Shown here: piece after piece, positions 7,158 through 14,172 of the stretch
How the letters are laid out: each line of letters starts with the position of its first letter
Numbering within the stretch: position 1 is the stretch's first letter
DNA from: JBLNBN01 sp050260015
GTDB taxonomy: Bacteria > Bacteroidota > Ignavibacteria > Kapaibacteriales > UBA2268
Length of the DNA: 17,271 bases
Assembly: GCA_050260015.1 (NCBI GenBank)
Contig: JBLNBN010000043.1
Span: 1-17,271, forward strand
Direction: 5' to 3'
Position numbers and translations under genes: made by a program
The notes under the pieces: generated by a model
Told to the model about the DNA's origin: nothing
What the model saw: only the letters and a program-made list of their open reading frames with translations
Databases searched by the model: none

Positions 7158-7859
7158 ATGATCGACTCCATATTCAACGCATTGAGCGAAGCCCTCTACG
7201 CAAATTTTTACTTCGCGACTCTCTCCGCCTTAGGCTGGGGGATATTGAGCATTGTCCTAAGCCCGTGCCATTTATCGTCGATCCCGCTTATAGTCGGCTT
7301 TTTAAGTTCGCAGGGAGAGCCGAGCTTACGCCGTAATTTCAGCCTATCGTTAATTTTTGCGCTTGGCATATTAATTACGATCGCCATTATAGGCGGGATA
7401 ACGCTCGCGCTTGGTAGGCTAATGGGCGATCTCGGCTCCTTCGGCAACTACTTCGTCGCCATTGTTTTTTTCGCAGTCGGGCTTTATCTGCTCGACATAT
7501 TGAAATTGCCGTGGGACGGCGCGCGCATCGGCAGCTCCAAGCTTCGGGGCATGCCCGCCGCTCTCATTCTCGGGCTGCTTTTCGGCATTGGGCTTGGTCC
7601 TTGCGCTTTCGCTTTTATGGCCCCTATATTAGGCGTCGTCTTCCAGGTTTCGTCCACGGATATTACTCTGGCAGTTAGCTTGCTTTCCGCTTTTTCATTG
7701 GGACACGTCGCGGTTATCGTACTTGCGGGGACTCTTGCGGCGAAGGTGCAGCTGTACTTAAATTGGACGTCGAATTCGAACGCGGCAAAGCGCTTTAAGC
7801 GCGTCTGCGGCGCGCTCGTGATCCTTGGCGGCATATATATGATCTACAACGCCGCGTAG
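7158..7859 (+). CDS. arsG: CcdA/DsbD-like membrane protein, ArsG-family transporter candidate
   Basis: 233 residues with six hydrophobic membrane segments. The two cysteines typical of CcdA-like proteins are present in related contexts: LSPCHLSSIPLIVGF (C37) and GIGLGPCAFAFMAPILG (C149), which in CcdA form the membrane disulfide that carries electrons across. ArsG, the aminobenzylarsenical efflux permease of arsEFG operons, belongs to this fold, and an ArsF-family gene lies three genes upstream; that context favours ArsG over cytochrome c biogenesis, for which no other genes are present. The gene follows a 30-nt gap with only a weak purine-rich ribosome site (GAAAGAAAGAGC). It is the last gene of the operon. 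CcdA fold is secure; the ArsG label is context-based. Confidence 0.78.
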   Translation: MIDSIFNALSEALYANFYFATLSALGWGILSIVLSPCHLSSIPLIVGFLSSQGEPSLRRNFSLSLIFALGILITIAIIGGITLALGRLMGDLGSFGNYFVAIVFFAVGLYLLDILKLPWDGARIGSSKLRGMPAALILGLLFGIGLGPCAFAFMAPILGVVFQVSSTDITLAVSLLSAFSLGHVAVIVLAGTLAAKVQLYLNWTSNSNAAKRFKRVCGALVILGGIYMIYNAA

Positions 7860-7873
7860 GCGAGCGCGGCGTT
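7848..7873 (+). terminator. Possible hairpin terminator overlapping the end of the CcdA/ArsG-like gene
   Basis: Perfect 9-bp inverted repeat AACGCCGCG (7848-7856) / CGCGGCGTT (7865-7873) whose 8-nt loop starts with the TAG stop codon. No T-run follows (CTATCACC), so efficient intrinsic termination is uncertain. The remaining spacer to 8040 is AT-rich with no clear promoter. Confidence 0.4.
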
Positions 7874-8040
7874 CTATCACCCCAGGTTTGTTAACCCGCA
7901 TTCACTCTTCGGAAGGCTCTCCAAAAAAATATCTTCAAAAAATTTTCAAAAAGTGTAACATTTTCCCCGTTCATTTGTTTATATAGAATCATTTGCTGCC
8001 TTTTTTATAACGCTTGTTAATTTTTCTTATGGAGTCGTTT

Positions 8041-11000
8041 ATGAATAGGGTTATTTACTTCTTTTTATTTTTCTCCGCAATCAACGCCGCCGCCCAGACC
8101 TTCTCGATTTTTGACGTGGACAAGACCGCCTTCCCCACGATGAAAGCCAAGTTCTACGTTATCGACGCAACCGGTAAACAAATTAAGAATATCAACGCCG
8201 CCGACGTACAAATAACTGAAAGCGGGGCTCCGCGCGACGTCACTTTTATTTCCTGCCCCCCCGAGAAGCCGGCGGAAAGAATTTCCTCCACGGTGGTTAT
8301 CGACGTCTCGGGATCTATGTTCGGCGCGCCGCTCGACATAGCGAAAATGGTAGCAAAAACCTGGATAAACGCTCTACCGTTAGGTCAATCCGATTGCGCG
8401 GTGGTCTCGTTCGATCATAATAACTATTTCAACCAGGACTTTACGACTAACAGAAATAAGCTGCTGGGCGCCGTAGACGCCCTCGGCGCATACGGCGGCA
8501 CCGACTACAATATGGCAATGATAGAGCCTGTCGCAGGCGGTATATTAGTCGCTAAGACCGCAAAGTATAAGAAAGTAATTATTTTCATTACCGACGGCAT
8601 GCCAAATGAGGACCCAGCCGTAGATAAAATTATAAAAGAAGCCCAGGACAACGGCATAACAATCTACTGCCTTACGATAGGCCTTGCTGCCCACTACAGC
8701 ATGAAGATGTTTGCCGAGAAGACAAACGGGATGTGGTTTGAAAGAATAAAGGACGAAGAAACAGCGAAGAGAATTACGCAACTACTCTTAAGTCGCGCAA
8801 TTTACAGCGGGGAATTCTGCGAGCTGCGGTGGAAGAGCGAATATCCATGCGAACATGTTACTTACAGCGTTAACGCCCAATACGGCGAGTTATCGGAACG
8901 CTTTGATTACAAGCCCCCGGTATCGACAATGGGCAAGCTTGGTATCGCTCCTTCTTCAGTTTTGTTTAAGCGAGTTAAGATCGGGAGCAAATCAGATACG
9001 ACAATTCAAATAACGGCGCTTAACGAGGCCGTTGAGATTTTAAAGTTTGACATCTCCAACCCTAATTTTTCAATTTCCCCGCCTACTTTAAGCCTTGGCA
9101 AAGGCGAAACTAAAAGCGTCACGCTGAGCTACCTGCCGCCGGACAGCGCTTCCAACTACGCGGAAATTAACGTTATAACTAATTATTGCTCTAATATATT
9201 TTACGCGCTCGGTGGGATTAACGCGGTCAATCCAAAGCTAAATACTCTCAGGGTTATCGCTCCCAACGGGGGCGAAAAATTTTTCGTCGGCAGCGACACG
9301 CTTATCAAATGGACAGGAGTATTGCCTACCGATACGGTAGCGTTGGACTATAGCTATGATAGCGGCATAACCTGGAAAATGATCTCGCCCGGCGCCGTCG
9401 GCGGCGAGTATCTATGGAAAAATGTTCCAAAACCGGCGAGCTCGGAATGCCTCGTCAAAGCCACCGCTTACGGCGCGCCTCCCGTACAATGGGTAAAGTC
9501 CTACAATGGAAAAATGTACGAAGACGTCGCTCGCTCGGTCCGGCAAAGCAGGAACGGGAATTTTTTGGTTGTTGGCGATATTGGCACTACCAATGGTAAT
9601 CCAAAATACGAAAAGAAAGATATCTGGCTGTTGCAATTGAATCCCATCGGCGATGTGGTATGGGAATCGACAATAGGCGGAGATAAAATCGATAACGGAA
9701 CAAGCTTGGTAGAGATGGACGACGAGGGCATCCTGGTCGGCGGTTACAGCAATAGCCTGGGCATCGGCAAGGCCGGCGAAAACCCGAGAGGATTCGACGC
9801 CTGGGTAGTAAAGGTAGATGCGGGCGGGGGCGTAGACTGGAATAAAATTTTGGGAGGAGCGGGCGAAGACGCAGTAAACGCTATGGAGAAAACGGCGGAT
9901 GGCGACGTAATTTGCGTGGGCTCGTCAAGTTCTTCCGACGGCGACCTAACCGGAAATTTCGGGGGAAAAGACTTTTGGGCGTTTAAGCTGGATCCATTAG
10001 GCAATTACATCTGGAAAAAGAATTACGGCAGTAAAGGGCAGGACGAAGCGAGGGCTGTAGCGAACACGAGCGACGGCGGGTATATCATCGCCGGCTCGAT
10101 AGACTCAACGGGCGGGAACGTCACATCGCGATACGGGCTGAAAGATTGCTGGATAGTAAAAATTAACTTTGACGGCGATATAGAATGGCAAAGGACATAC
10201 GGCGGCTCCGGCAACGACGAAGCGCATTCGATCATCCAGACGGCGGACGGCGGGTACCTGTTCATCGCGACTACTGAATCATACGACAACAACGTTTCTA
10301 AGTATTATGGAATGAAAGATATTTGGATCGTCAAGCTTAAGCCGAACGGCGATATCGAATGGCAGAGAACGATTGGAGGCTCAAAAAACGACGTCGCATA
10401 TTCAGTAGTGGAAACGGAGGATTACGGTTACGCTATCGCGGCGTCCGTCAATTCGAACGATGGAAACGTGGACGTTGGCAAAATTGACGATCGTCTCAGC
10501 CGGTTTTGGATCATTAAATTAGACATTTGGGGCAGGATCACCTGGCATAGGCATTTTTATGATCTTGTAACAGGCGGAGGAAATTCAATTCAAACTACGT
10601 CCGACGGCGGATTGATCTGCGCCGGCTTTGTAAATTATAAAGGATACGACTATTTCGCCGTTAAGCTGTCCTCGGATATGTATTTCCAGTCCGACGTTTC
10701 CGATTCCCTCTTTTCCATTGTTTCGCCCACCATTGCCAGCCGCGATATAGACCTGGGCAAAGCTCTGCTTGGCTCTTACAAAGATACGCTTATTACATCC
10801 TTTATTGAGAACCTGAGCCTTTATGACTGCCCGATAAAGGACTTGAGGATTAAAGGCGCGAACGCCTCCGATTTCTATGTGATATCAAATAAATCGTTTA
10901 CGTTAGCCCCGGGCGAGAAAAAAGCAATTGAATTCCACTTTGCTCCCTCCGCGCTTGGTAATAGGGAAGCGCAAATCGAGATAGAATCGCAGGACTCGAT

Positions 11001-12792
11001 CTTAACTCAAAATATTAAGGGCGAAGGCATTAACCCCCGCCTCCAGGTTTTGTCCAAACTAATAGATTTCGGAACAGTGGAGGTGACTACCAAAAAGGAT
11101 ACTGCCGTTTTCGTAGTAAAGAATCTGGATCCGGCCCCGTTAATTATAACGGAAGTAAAGATGCTTGGTCCCGATAACGCTCAATTTGAAATAATCGAGG
11201 GCGGCGGCTCTTTCCAATTAACGGGTAATGGCTCCCGCGAGATGAAGCTGCGCTTTAAGCCCGTTAGCATTGGCCGGACGAGCTGCGACATTGGGTTTTA
11301 TTTTAACGGGACTGGTTCCCCCGAGCGCGCGAAGCTCTATGGGCAGGGCGTAGGCGGTAATCTGTACTGCGAGGACGATTCAGCGTACGCCGGCGAAAAA
11401 GTCACTATAAATATGATCTTTACCGGAGCGTCGATTAGTTCCTTGAAAAGCGTCGCCAAATCGTTTACGTCAAAGATAAGATACCTAAAAGGGCCGCTTT
11501 CGATAGTCGACAACTCGCTGATCATCGGGGAGACGGCGGATTCAATTACAATCAAAGTTGCCGGTACAATTGGCGCCGATAGCGTCCTGTCCCCAATGGA
11601 ATTTGTCGCGCTGAAAAGCGAGATAGGCTATACGCCGATTGAAATTATAGACTTTAAATTCCTCGACGAAGACGGCTCCGAGGTGGAGTACGAGCCGGAG
11701 TCCTTTAGCGGATCGTTTAAGCTATTGAAGCATGCGGCCGATGTCTATTGCACGAAGGAATCCGCTTACCCCGGGGAGAATGTGACGTTTAAATTAATTA
11801 ATAGCGGTCCTGTGCCCGGTTCCCTGCAAAGCGTAGCCGCGAAGTTCGACGCAAAAATCAGGTACCTGAAAGCGCCGCTTGAAATATTGGACAAATCGCT
11901 TTTAATCGGGGAAACGGCCGACTCCGCCACGATCCAGCTACAAGGGAATATCGAGGGCGGCGCGACTCTAAGCGCGTTTGAGTTCAAAGCGCTGCCAGGC
12001 GGGGTTTCGTTTACCAATCTTGATATAATCGATTTTCGCTGGCTCAATTCCGACGGCCAGGAAATAGTCTGTTCAACCGGTATGCAGAGCGGATCGTTTA
12101 CGCTGCTGAGCCGCTCCGGGAAGATCTTCTGCACGAGCGATTCCGCTTATCCCGGGGAAAAGGTAACGCTTAAATTAATAACCGACGGGATAGATCACGC
12201 CGCGCTTAGAAAGATCGCCTCGGGCTTTAGCGCCACATTACGTTGCGAGGCGTCGCTGCTGGCTGCGGTCGATAAATCAATTCCCATTGACATAGTCGGC
12301 GACTCCGCTTTTATCGTGGTATCCGGTCCAATAACTTCGGAAAAAGCGCTGTCCGGCATTGAATTCATAGCGGGGCTCGGCCGGGTGGACGCGACTACAA
12401 TCGATATAACGAATTTTAAATGGATTGACGCGAACGGCCACAATGTCGCTTTCGAAACTGAAACGGAGAGCGGATCCTTTAAGCTCTTAGGCGTATGCCG
12501 CGAGGGCGGGGAGCGACTGTTCAATCCGACTGGGAAGGCCGGCATAATGGGATTATCTCCGAATCCGGCCTCCGGGGAAATTACGGTTACGTTTAACCAG
12601 GTGGAGGCGGGCGAAACGAGCCTAAACGTTTACAATATCCTCGGCGAAGTAGTCGCAAGGGTCAAGATAGATAGTCAATCTACCGGCAAGAAAGAGCTAC
12701 GCATCGATTTATCAAAATGCGGCCCCGGCCTGTACTACGCCAGGTACTTGACCCCGAGCGGTGCGGACGCCCGCAGCTTCGTGATAGAATAA
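8041..12792 (+). CDS. Giant secreted VWA protein with repeat propeller, anchor-D and cohesin-like domains, T9SS-sorted
   Basis: 1583 residues from the ATG at 8041, chosen over TTG 8014 and ATG 8029 because it starts the signal peptide (MNRVIYFFLFFSAINAAA^Q) and has GGAG at 8031-8034. Domains in order: VWA ~84-260 with MIDAS residues D88-x-S-G-S, T154 and D185 (ITDGMPNED); choice-of-anchor-D/ASH-like ~298-385; Ig-like ~403-480 (IAPNGGEKFFVG); seven ~58-residue repeats ~482-880 of the form W...GG...D.A.S...T.DGGY..G...K..W.VKL...G; two more anchor-D domains ~897-1105; three ~125-residue cohesin-like repeats ~1107-1487, each opening with (Y/F)C and SAY(A/P)GE; and a type A T9SS sorting domain ~1499-1583 (LNVYNILGEVVARV). 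It probably acts at the surface in metal-dependent adhesion or scaffolding. Monocistronic. Ligands unknown. Confidence 0.9.
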   Translation: MNRVIYFFLFFSAINAAAQTFSIFDVDKTAFPTMKAKFYVIDATGKQIKNINAADVQITESGAPRDVTFISCPPEKPAERISSTVVIDVSGSMFGAPLDIAKMVAKTWINALPLGQSDCAVVSFDHNNYFNQDFTTNRNKLLGAVDALGAYGGTDYNMAMIEPVAGGILVAKTAKYKKVIIFITDGMPNEDPAVDKIIKEAQDNGITIYCLTIGLAAHYSMKMFAEKTNGMWFERIKDEETAKRITQLLLSRAIYSGEFCELRWKSEYPCEHVTYSVNAQYGELSERFDYKPPVSTMGKLGIAPSSVLFKRVKIGSKSDTTIQITALNEAVEILKFDISNPNFSISPPTLSLGKGETKSVTLSYLPPDSASNYAEINVITNYCSNIFYALGGINAVNPKLNTLRVIAPNGGEKFFVGSDTLIKWTGVLPTDTVALDYSYDSGITWKMISPGAVGGEYLWKNVPKPASSECLVKATAYGAPPVQWVKSYNGKMYEDVARSVRQSRNGNFLVVGDIGTTNGNPKYEKKDIWLLQLNPIGDVVWESTIGGDKIDNGTSLVEMDDEGILVGGYSNSLGIGKAGENPRGFDAWVVKVDAGGGVDWNKILGGAGEDAVNAMEKTADGDVICVGSSSSSDGDLTGNFGGKDFWAFKLDPLGNYIWKKNYGSKGQDEARAVANTSDGGYIIAGSIDSTGGNVTSRYGLKDCWIVKINFDGDIEWQRTYGGSGNDEAHSIIQTADGGYLFIATTESYDNNVSKYYGMKDIWIVKLKPNGDIEWQRTIGGSKNDVAYSVVETEDYGYAIAASVNSNDGNVDVGKIDDRLSRFWIIKLDIWGRITWHRHFYDLVTGGGNSIQTTSDGGLICAGFVNYKGYDYFAVKLSSDMYFQSDVSDSLFSIVSPTIASRDIDLGKALLGSYKDTLITSFIENLSLYDCPIKDLRIKGANASDFYVISNKSFTLAPGEKKAIEFHFAPSALGNREAQIEIESQDSILTQNIKGEGINPRLQVLSKLIDFGTVEVTTKKDTAVFVVKNLDPAPLIITEVKMLGPDNAQFEIIEGGGSFQLTGNGSREMKLRFKPVSIGRTSCDIGFYFNGTGSPERAKLYGQGVGGNLYCEDDSAYAGEKVTINMIFTGASISSLKSVAKSFTSKIRYLKGPLSIVDNSLIIGETADSITIKVAGTIGADSVLSPMEFVALKSEIGYTPIEIIDFKFLDEDGSEVEYEPESFSGSFKLLKHAADVYCTKESAYPGENVTFKLINSGPVPGSLQSVAAKFDAKIRYLKAPLEILDKSLLIGETADSATIQLQGNIEGGATLSAFEFKALPGGVSFTNLDIIDFRWLNSDGQEIVCSTGMQSGSFTLLSRSGKIFCTSDSAYPGEKVTLKLITDGIDHAALRKIASGFSATLRCEASLLAAVDKSIPIDIVGDSAFIVVSGPITSEKALSGIEFIAGLGRVDATTIDITNFKWIDANGHNVAFETETESGSFKLLGVCREGGERLFNPTGKAGIMGLSPNPASGEITVTFNQVEAGETSLNVYNILGEVVARVKIDSQSTGKKELRIDLSKCGPGLYYARYLTPSGADARSFVIE

Positions 12793-12807
12793 AGACCTTT
12801 TATAAAT

Positions 12808-12834
12808 GACGGGGCTCGTTGCATGGGCCCCGTC
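12808..12834 (+). terminator. Stem-loop after the giant VWA gene, possible terminator
   Basis: GACGGGGCTC (12808-12817) pairs with GGGCCCCGTC (12825-12834) over 10 bp including one G-U pair, loop of 7 nt, 16 nt after the stop codon. It is followed by GAAGGGTAC rather than a T-run, so it may work as a transcript-end stabiliser or simply be the first of the repeat elements in this spacer. Confidence 0.45.
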
Positions 12835-12843
12835 GAAGGGTAC
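12827..12843 (+). repeat. 17-nt direct repeat, copy 1
   Basis: GCCCCGTCGAAGGGTAC, identical to 13356-13372. Copy 1 overlaps the stem-loop after the VWA gene. It resembles the CCCTGAGCC(TG)TCGAAGGG-type repeat common in environmental genomes. Confidence 0.7.
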
Positions 12844-13313
12844 AATTGTCAGAACCAGGATTAAGCTGATTTAAATGATTAACATGATTGGATGCCTGGA
12901 AATAGCGCTCAAACGCATACAATTGAAGGACCTGTCACTCCGAAGCGCAGCGAGGAGTCCATTTTGTCCGAACCAGGACTATGTTTAATTATTAATAATT
13001 AATGATTAGTGAAAGACGCACAAGCGCTGGAAAATAAACAGCCTGTCACTCCGCGACGCCTCCTATCGTAATACCATTCCCCCTCGCGGCTCCGCCGCGG
13101 AAAGCGGGTATTGGGGTAGTCTTACGCTAAAAATATGCGAATCCTACGGATTCGTCATTAGCGGCGCAAAGCAGGCTTCTACTCGTTGATCGGACTGTAA
13201 ATGATTTTAATAAATTCTATGGATTCCTCGCTTCGGAATGATCCATCTTATCTACTATCAAACCCTTAGCGCGGCGTTCCAGGCGTCGGGCCCAGAATAT
13301 AAAAATCCTTTGG

Positions 13314-13333
13314 ATGCCCGCCTGCGCGGGCAT
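13314..13333 (+). repeat. Perfect 8-bp hairpin element
   Basis: ATGCCCGC (13314-13321) / GCGGGCAT (13326-13333), loop CTGC. It belongs to the 'GATGCCCGCCTGCGCGGGCATGAC' style of dispersed palindrome seen in many bacterial intergenic regions. No T-run follows. Confidence 0.6.
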
Positions 13334-13347
13334 GACTATTGAGGCAG

Positions 13348-13372
13348 TACCCTGAGCCCCGTCGAAGGGTAC
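13348..13372 (+). repeat. 17-nt direct repeat copy 2 inside a hairpin
   Basis: The sequence at 13356-13372 is identical to 12827-12843. Here the flanks TACCCT (13348-13353) and AGGGTA (13366-13371) can also pair. A partial inverted relative, CTTCGACAGGCTCGG, lies at 13440-13454. Confidence 0.65.
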
Positions 13373-13394
13373 GGCTCTTATAACAAATTTACTT

Positions 13395-13416
13395 CCCCTC
13401 CTAAATTTAGGAGGGG
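13395..13416. repeat. 22-nt perfect palindrome
   Basis: The half-site CCCCTCCTAAA (13395-13405) is followed directly by its exact reverse complement TTTAGGAGGGG (13406-13416). Downstream, GGTCGC (13427-13432) pairs with GCGACC (13454-13459). It could be a dispersed element, a protein-binding site or, when transcribed, a strong stem; the lack of a spacer favours a DNA-level or repeat origin. Confidence 0.65.
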
Positions 13417-13543
13417 ACCAAGGGGTGGTCGCGCGGGCGCTTCGACAGGCTCGGCGACCGCGCAGGCCTCGTCCGCTTTTAGCCTATAAAACCGCCCATT
13501 AACCATTAACAATTTATAATTAAACATTATCTTTCACTTTCTT

Positions 13544-13574
13544 TGTAACATTTTAATAACTAAATTGCACTTAC
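13544..13574 (+). promoter_or_regulatory. Putative ECF-sigma promoter A, upstream of the sigma/anti-sigma pair
   Basis: TGTAACA (13544-13550), 17-nt spacer, CACTTAC (13568-13574), 34 nt before the sigma factor ATG. The same two blocks recur before all three lipoprotein genes. AAC in the upstream block is typical of ECF -35 elements. Its position upstream of the sigma gene itself implies autoregulation. Confidence 0.75.
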
Positions 13575-13608
13575 ATTAAAGGCGCAGGGTAATTATTAAA
13601 TAGATAAG

Positions 13609-14172
13609 ATGCAAAGTAAAAAGGACAGATTCTTCAACTTGCTGCTGCCGCTCTACCCGAACCTCGAACGGTTTACGCTCAATATGACGCGGAACCGCGA
13701 TTGGGCCAAGGACGTAACGAGCGAGACCGTGCTGAAGGCCTACGACAGCTTTGACTCCCTGCGCGGGGAGCAAGCTTTCCTGTCGTTCCTTTTCACTATC
13801 GCTTCGCGCGTATACTATGCGCAGATAAATCGCGCCGGGAAGAGAATATACGAAGAGCAGGATCTCGACGAGCTATACTCCATCGCCCCCGGGCCGGACG
13901 AACTCGCCGACGCGAAAGCGCTGCACGAGGCGCTCGATAAGCTGCCCGAGAAGATGAAGGAGGCTATCGTGCTATTCGAGCTCGAAGGGTTCTCGTACAA
14001 GGAAATCGCAGAAATCCAAACGACTACGGTAGACAATATTAAAGTTCGTCTACACCGCGGTAAGGCTAAATTAGAAGAGCTGCTCCAGGACGGAGAAATG
14101 GCCCGCACAAAGTCTGCGCCAAAAAAGGCGAAGAGCATTAATAAGAATAATTCAATAGCGCACGTGTTATGA
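13609..14172 (+). CDS. ECF-family RNA polymerase sigma factor
   Basis: 187 residues. Sigma region 2 spans ~13-80, with DWAKDVTSETVLKAYDSF (2.2) and FLSFLFTIASRVYYAQINRA (2.3/2.4). Region 4 spans ~103-160, with LDKLPEKMKEAIVLFELEG and the helix-turn-helix SYKEIAEIQTTTVDNIKVRL. Regions 1.1 and 3 are absent, as in ECF factors. The basic C-terminal tail (ARTKSAPKKAKSINKNN, ~165-182) is an extension beyond region 4. Its stop overlaps the start of the next gene (ATGA), and no Shine-Dalgarno precedes that gene, so the pair is translationally coupled, as expected for sigma and anti-sigma. Promoter A upstream and promoters B-D downstream suggest it drives its own gene and the lipoprotein array. The subfamily number cannot be assigned by eye. 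Confidence 0.93.
   Translation: MQSKKDRFFNLLLPLYPNLERFTLNMTRNRDWAKDVTSETVLKAYDSFDSLRGEQAFLSFLFTIASRVYYAQINRAGKRIYEEQDLDELYSIAPGPDELADAKALHEALDKLPEKMKEAIVLFELEGFSYKEIAEIQTTTVDNIKVRLHRGKAKLEELLQDGEMARTKSAPKKAKSINKNNSIAHVL

Larger units (their letters stand above)
12793..13543. other. Gene-free island of mixed hairpins and short dispersed repeats
   Basis: About 750 nt without a credible gene on either strand. Contents, in order: the stem-loop above; GAACCAGGA copies at 12846-12860 and 12964-12978 (15 nt, one mismatch); CCTGTCACTCCG at 12931-12942 and 13042-13053; CGCGGC/GCCGCG hairpin at 13085-13099; CGAATCC/GGATTCG hairpin at 13138-13154; imperfect GGATTCC/GGAATgATCC at 13221-13244; and the hairpins listed separately below. 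The junctions are AT-rich (TTAATTATTAATAATTAATG). Each unit differs from the others, so this is not a CRISPR or a tandem satellite. It looks like a landing zone for several families of small palindromic repeats. Confidence 0.7.

Noticed and set aside
7136..7336. 66-residue plus-strand frame overlapping the start of the CcdA/ArsG-like gene
   Set aside because: Covers the region where the CcdA-like frame already has conserved residues (SPCHLSS); its own product is Arg/Leu-rich without any recognisable feature.
7158..7859. Cytochrome c biogenesis CcdA as the definite role of this gene
   Set aside because: The fold fits, but no cytochrome c, ResB/CcsB or heme-handling gene is nearby, and the operon context points to an ArsG-like or thiol-relay role instead.
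7970..7977. TTCATTTG as a TAnnTTTG -7 box for the VWA gene
   Set aside because: One mismatch in the TA and no -33 TTG at a sensible distance; too weak to list as a promoter.
7954..7983. TGTAACATTTT upstream of the giant VWA gene, as a fifth ECF promoter
   Set aside because: The upstream block is exact and even shares TTTT with promoter A, but nothing like CACTTAC lies 16 or 17 nt downstream (GTTTATA / TTTATAT). A half-site in an AT-rich spacer is expected by chance.
8014..8040. Upstream starts TTG 8014 and ATG 8029 for the giant VWA gene
   Set aside because: ATG 8041 starts a clean signal peptide and has GGAG at a 6-nt distance; the earlier starts would place MLIFLMESF before the charged n-region and lack a ribosome site.
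12793..13543. CRISPR array or tandem satellite
   Set aside because: The repeats are different from one another, irregularly spaced and mostly palindromic; there are no regular repeat-spacer units and no cas genes.
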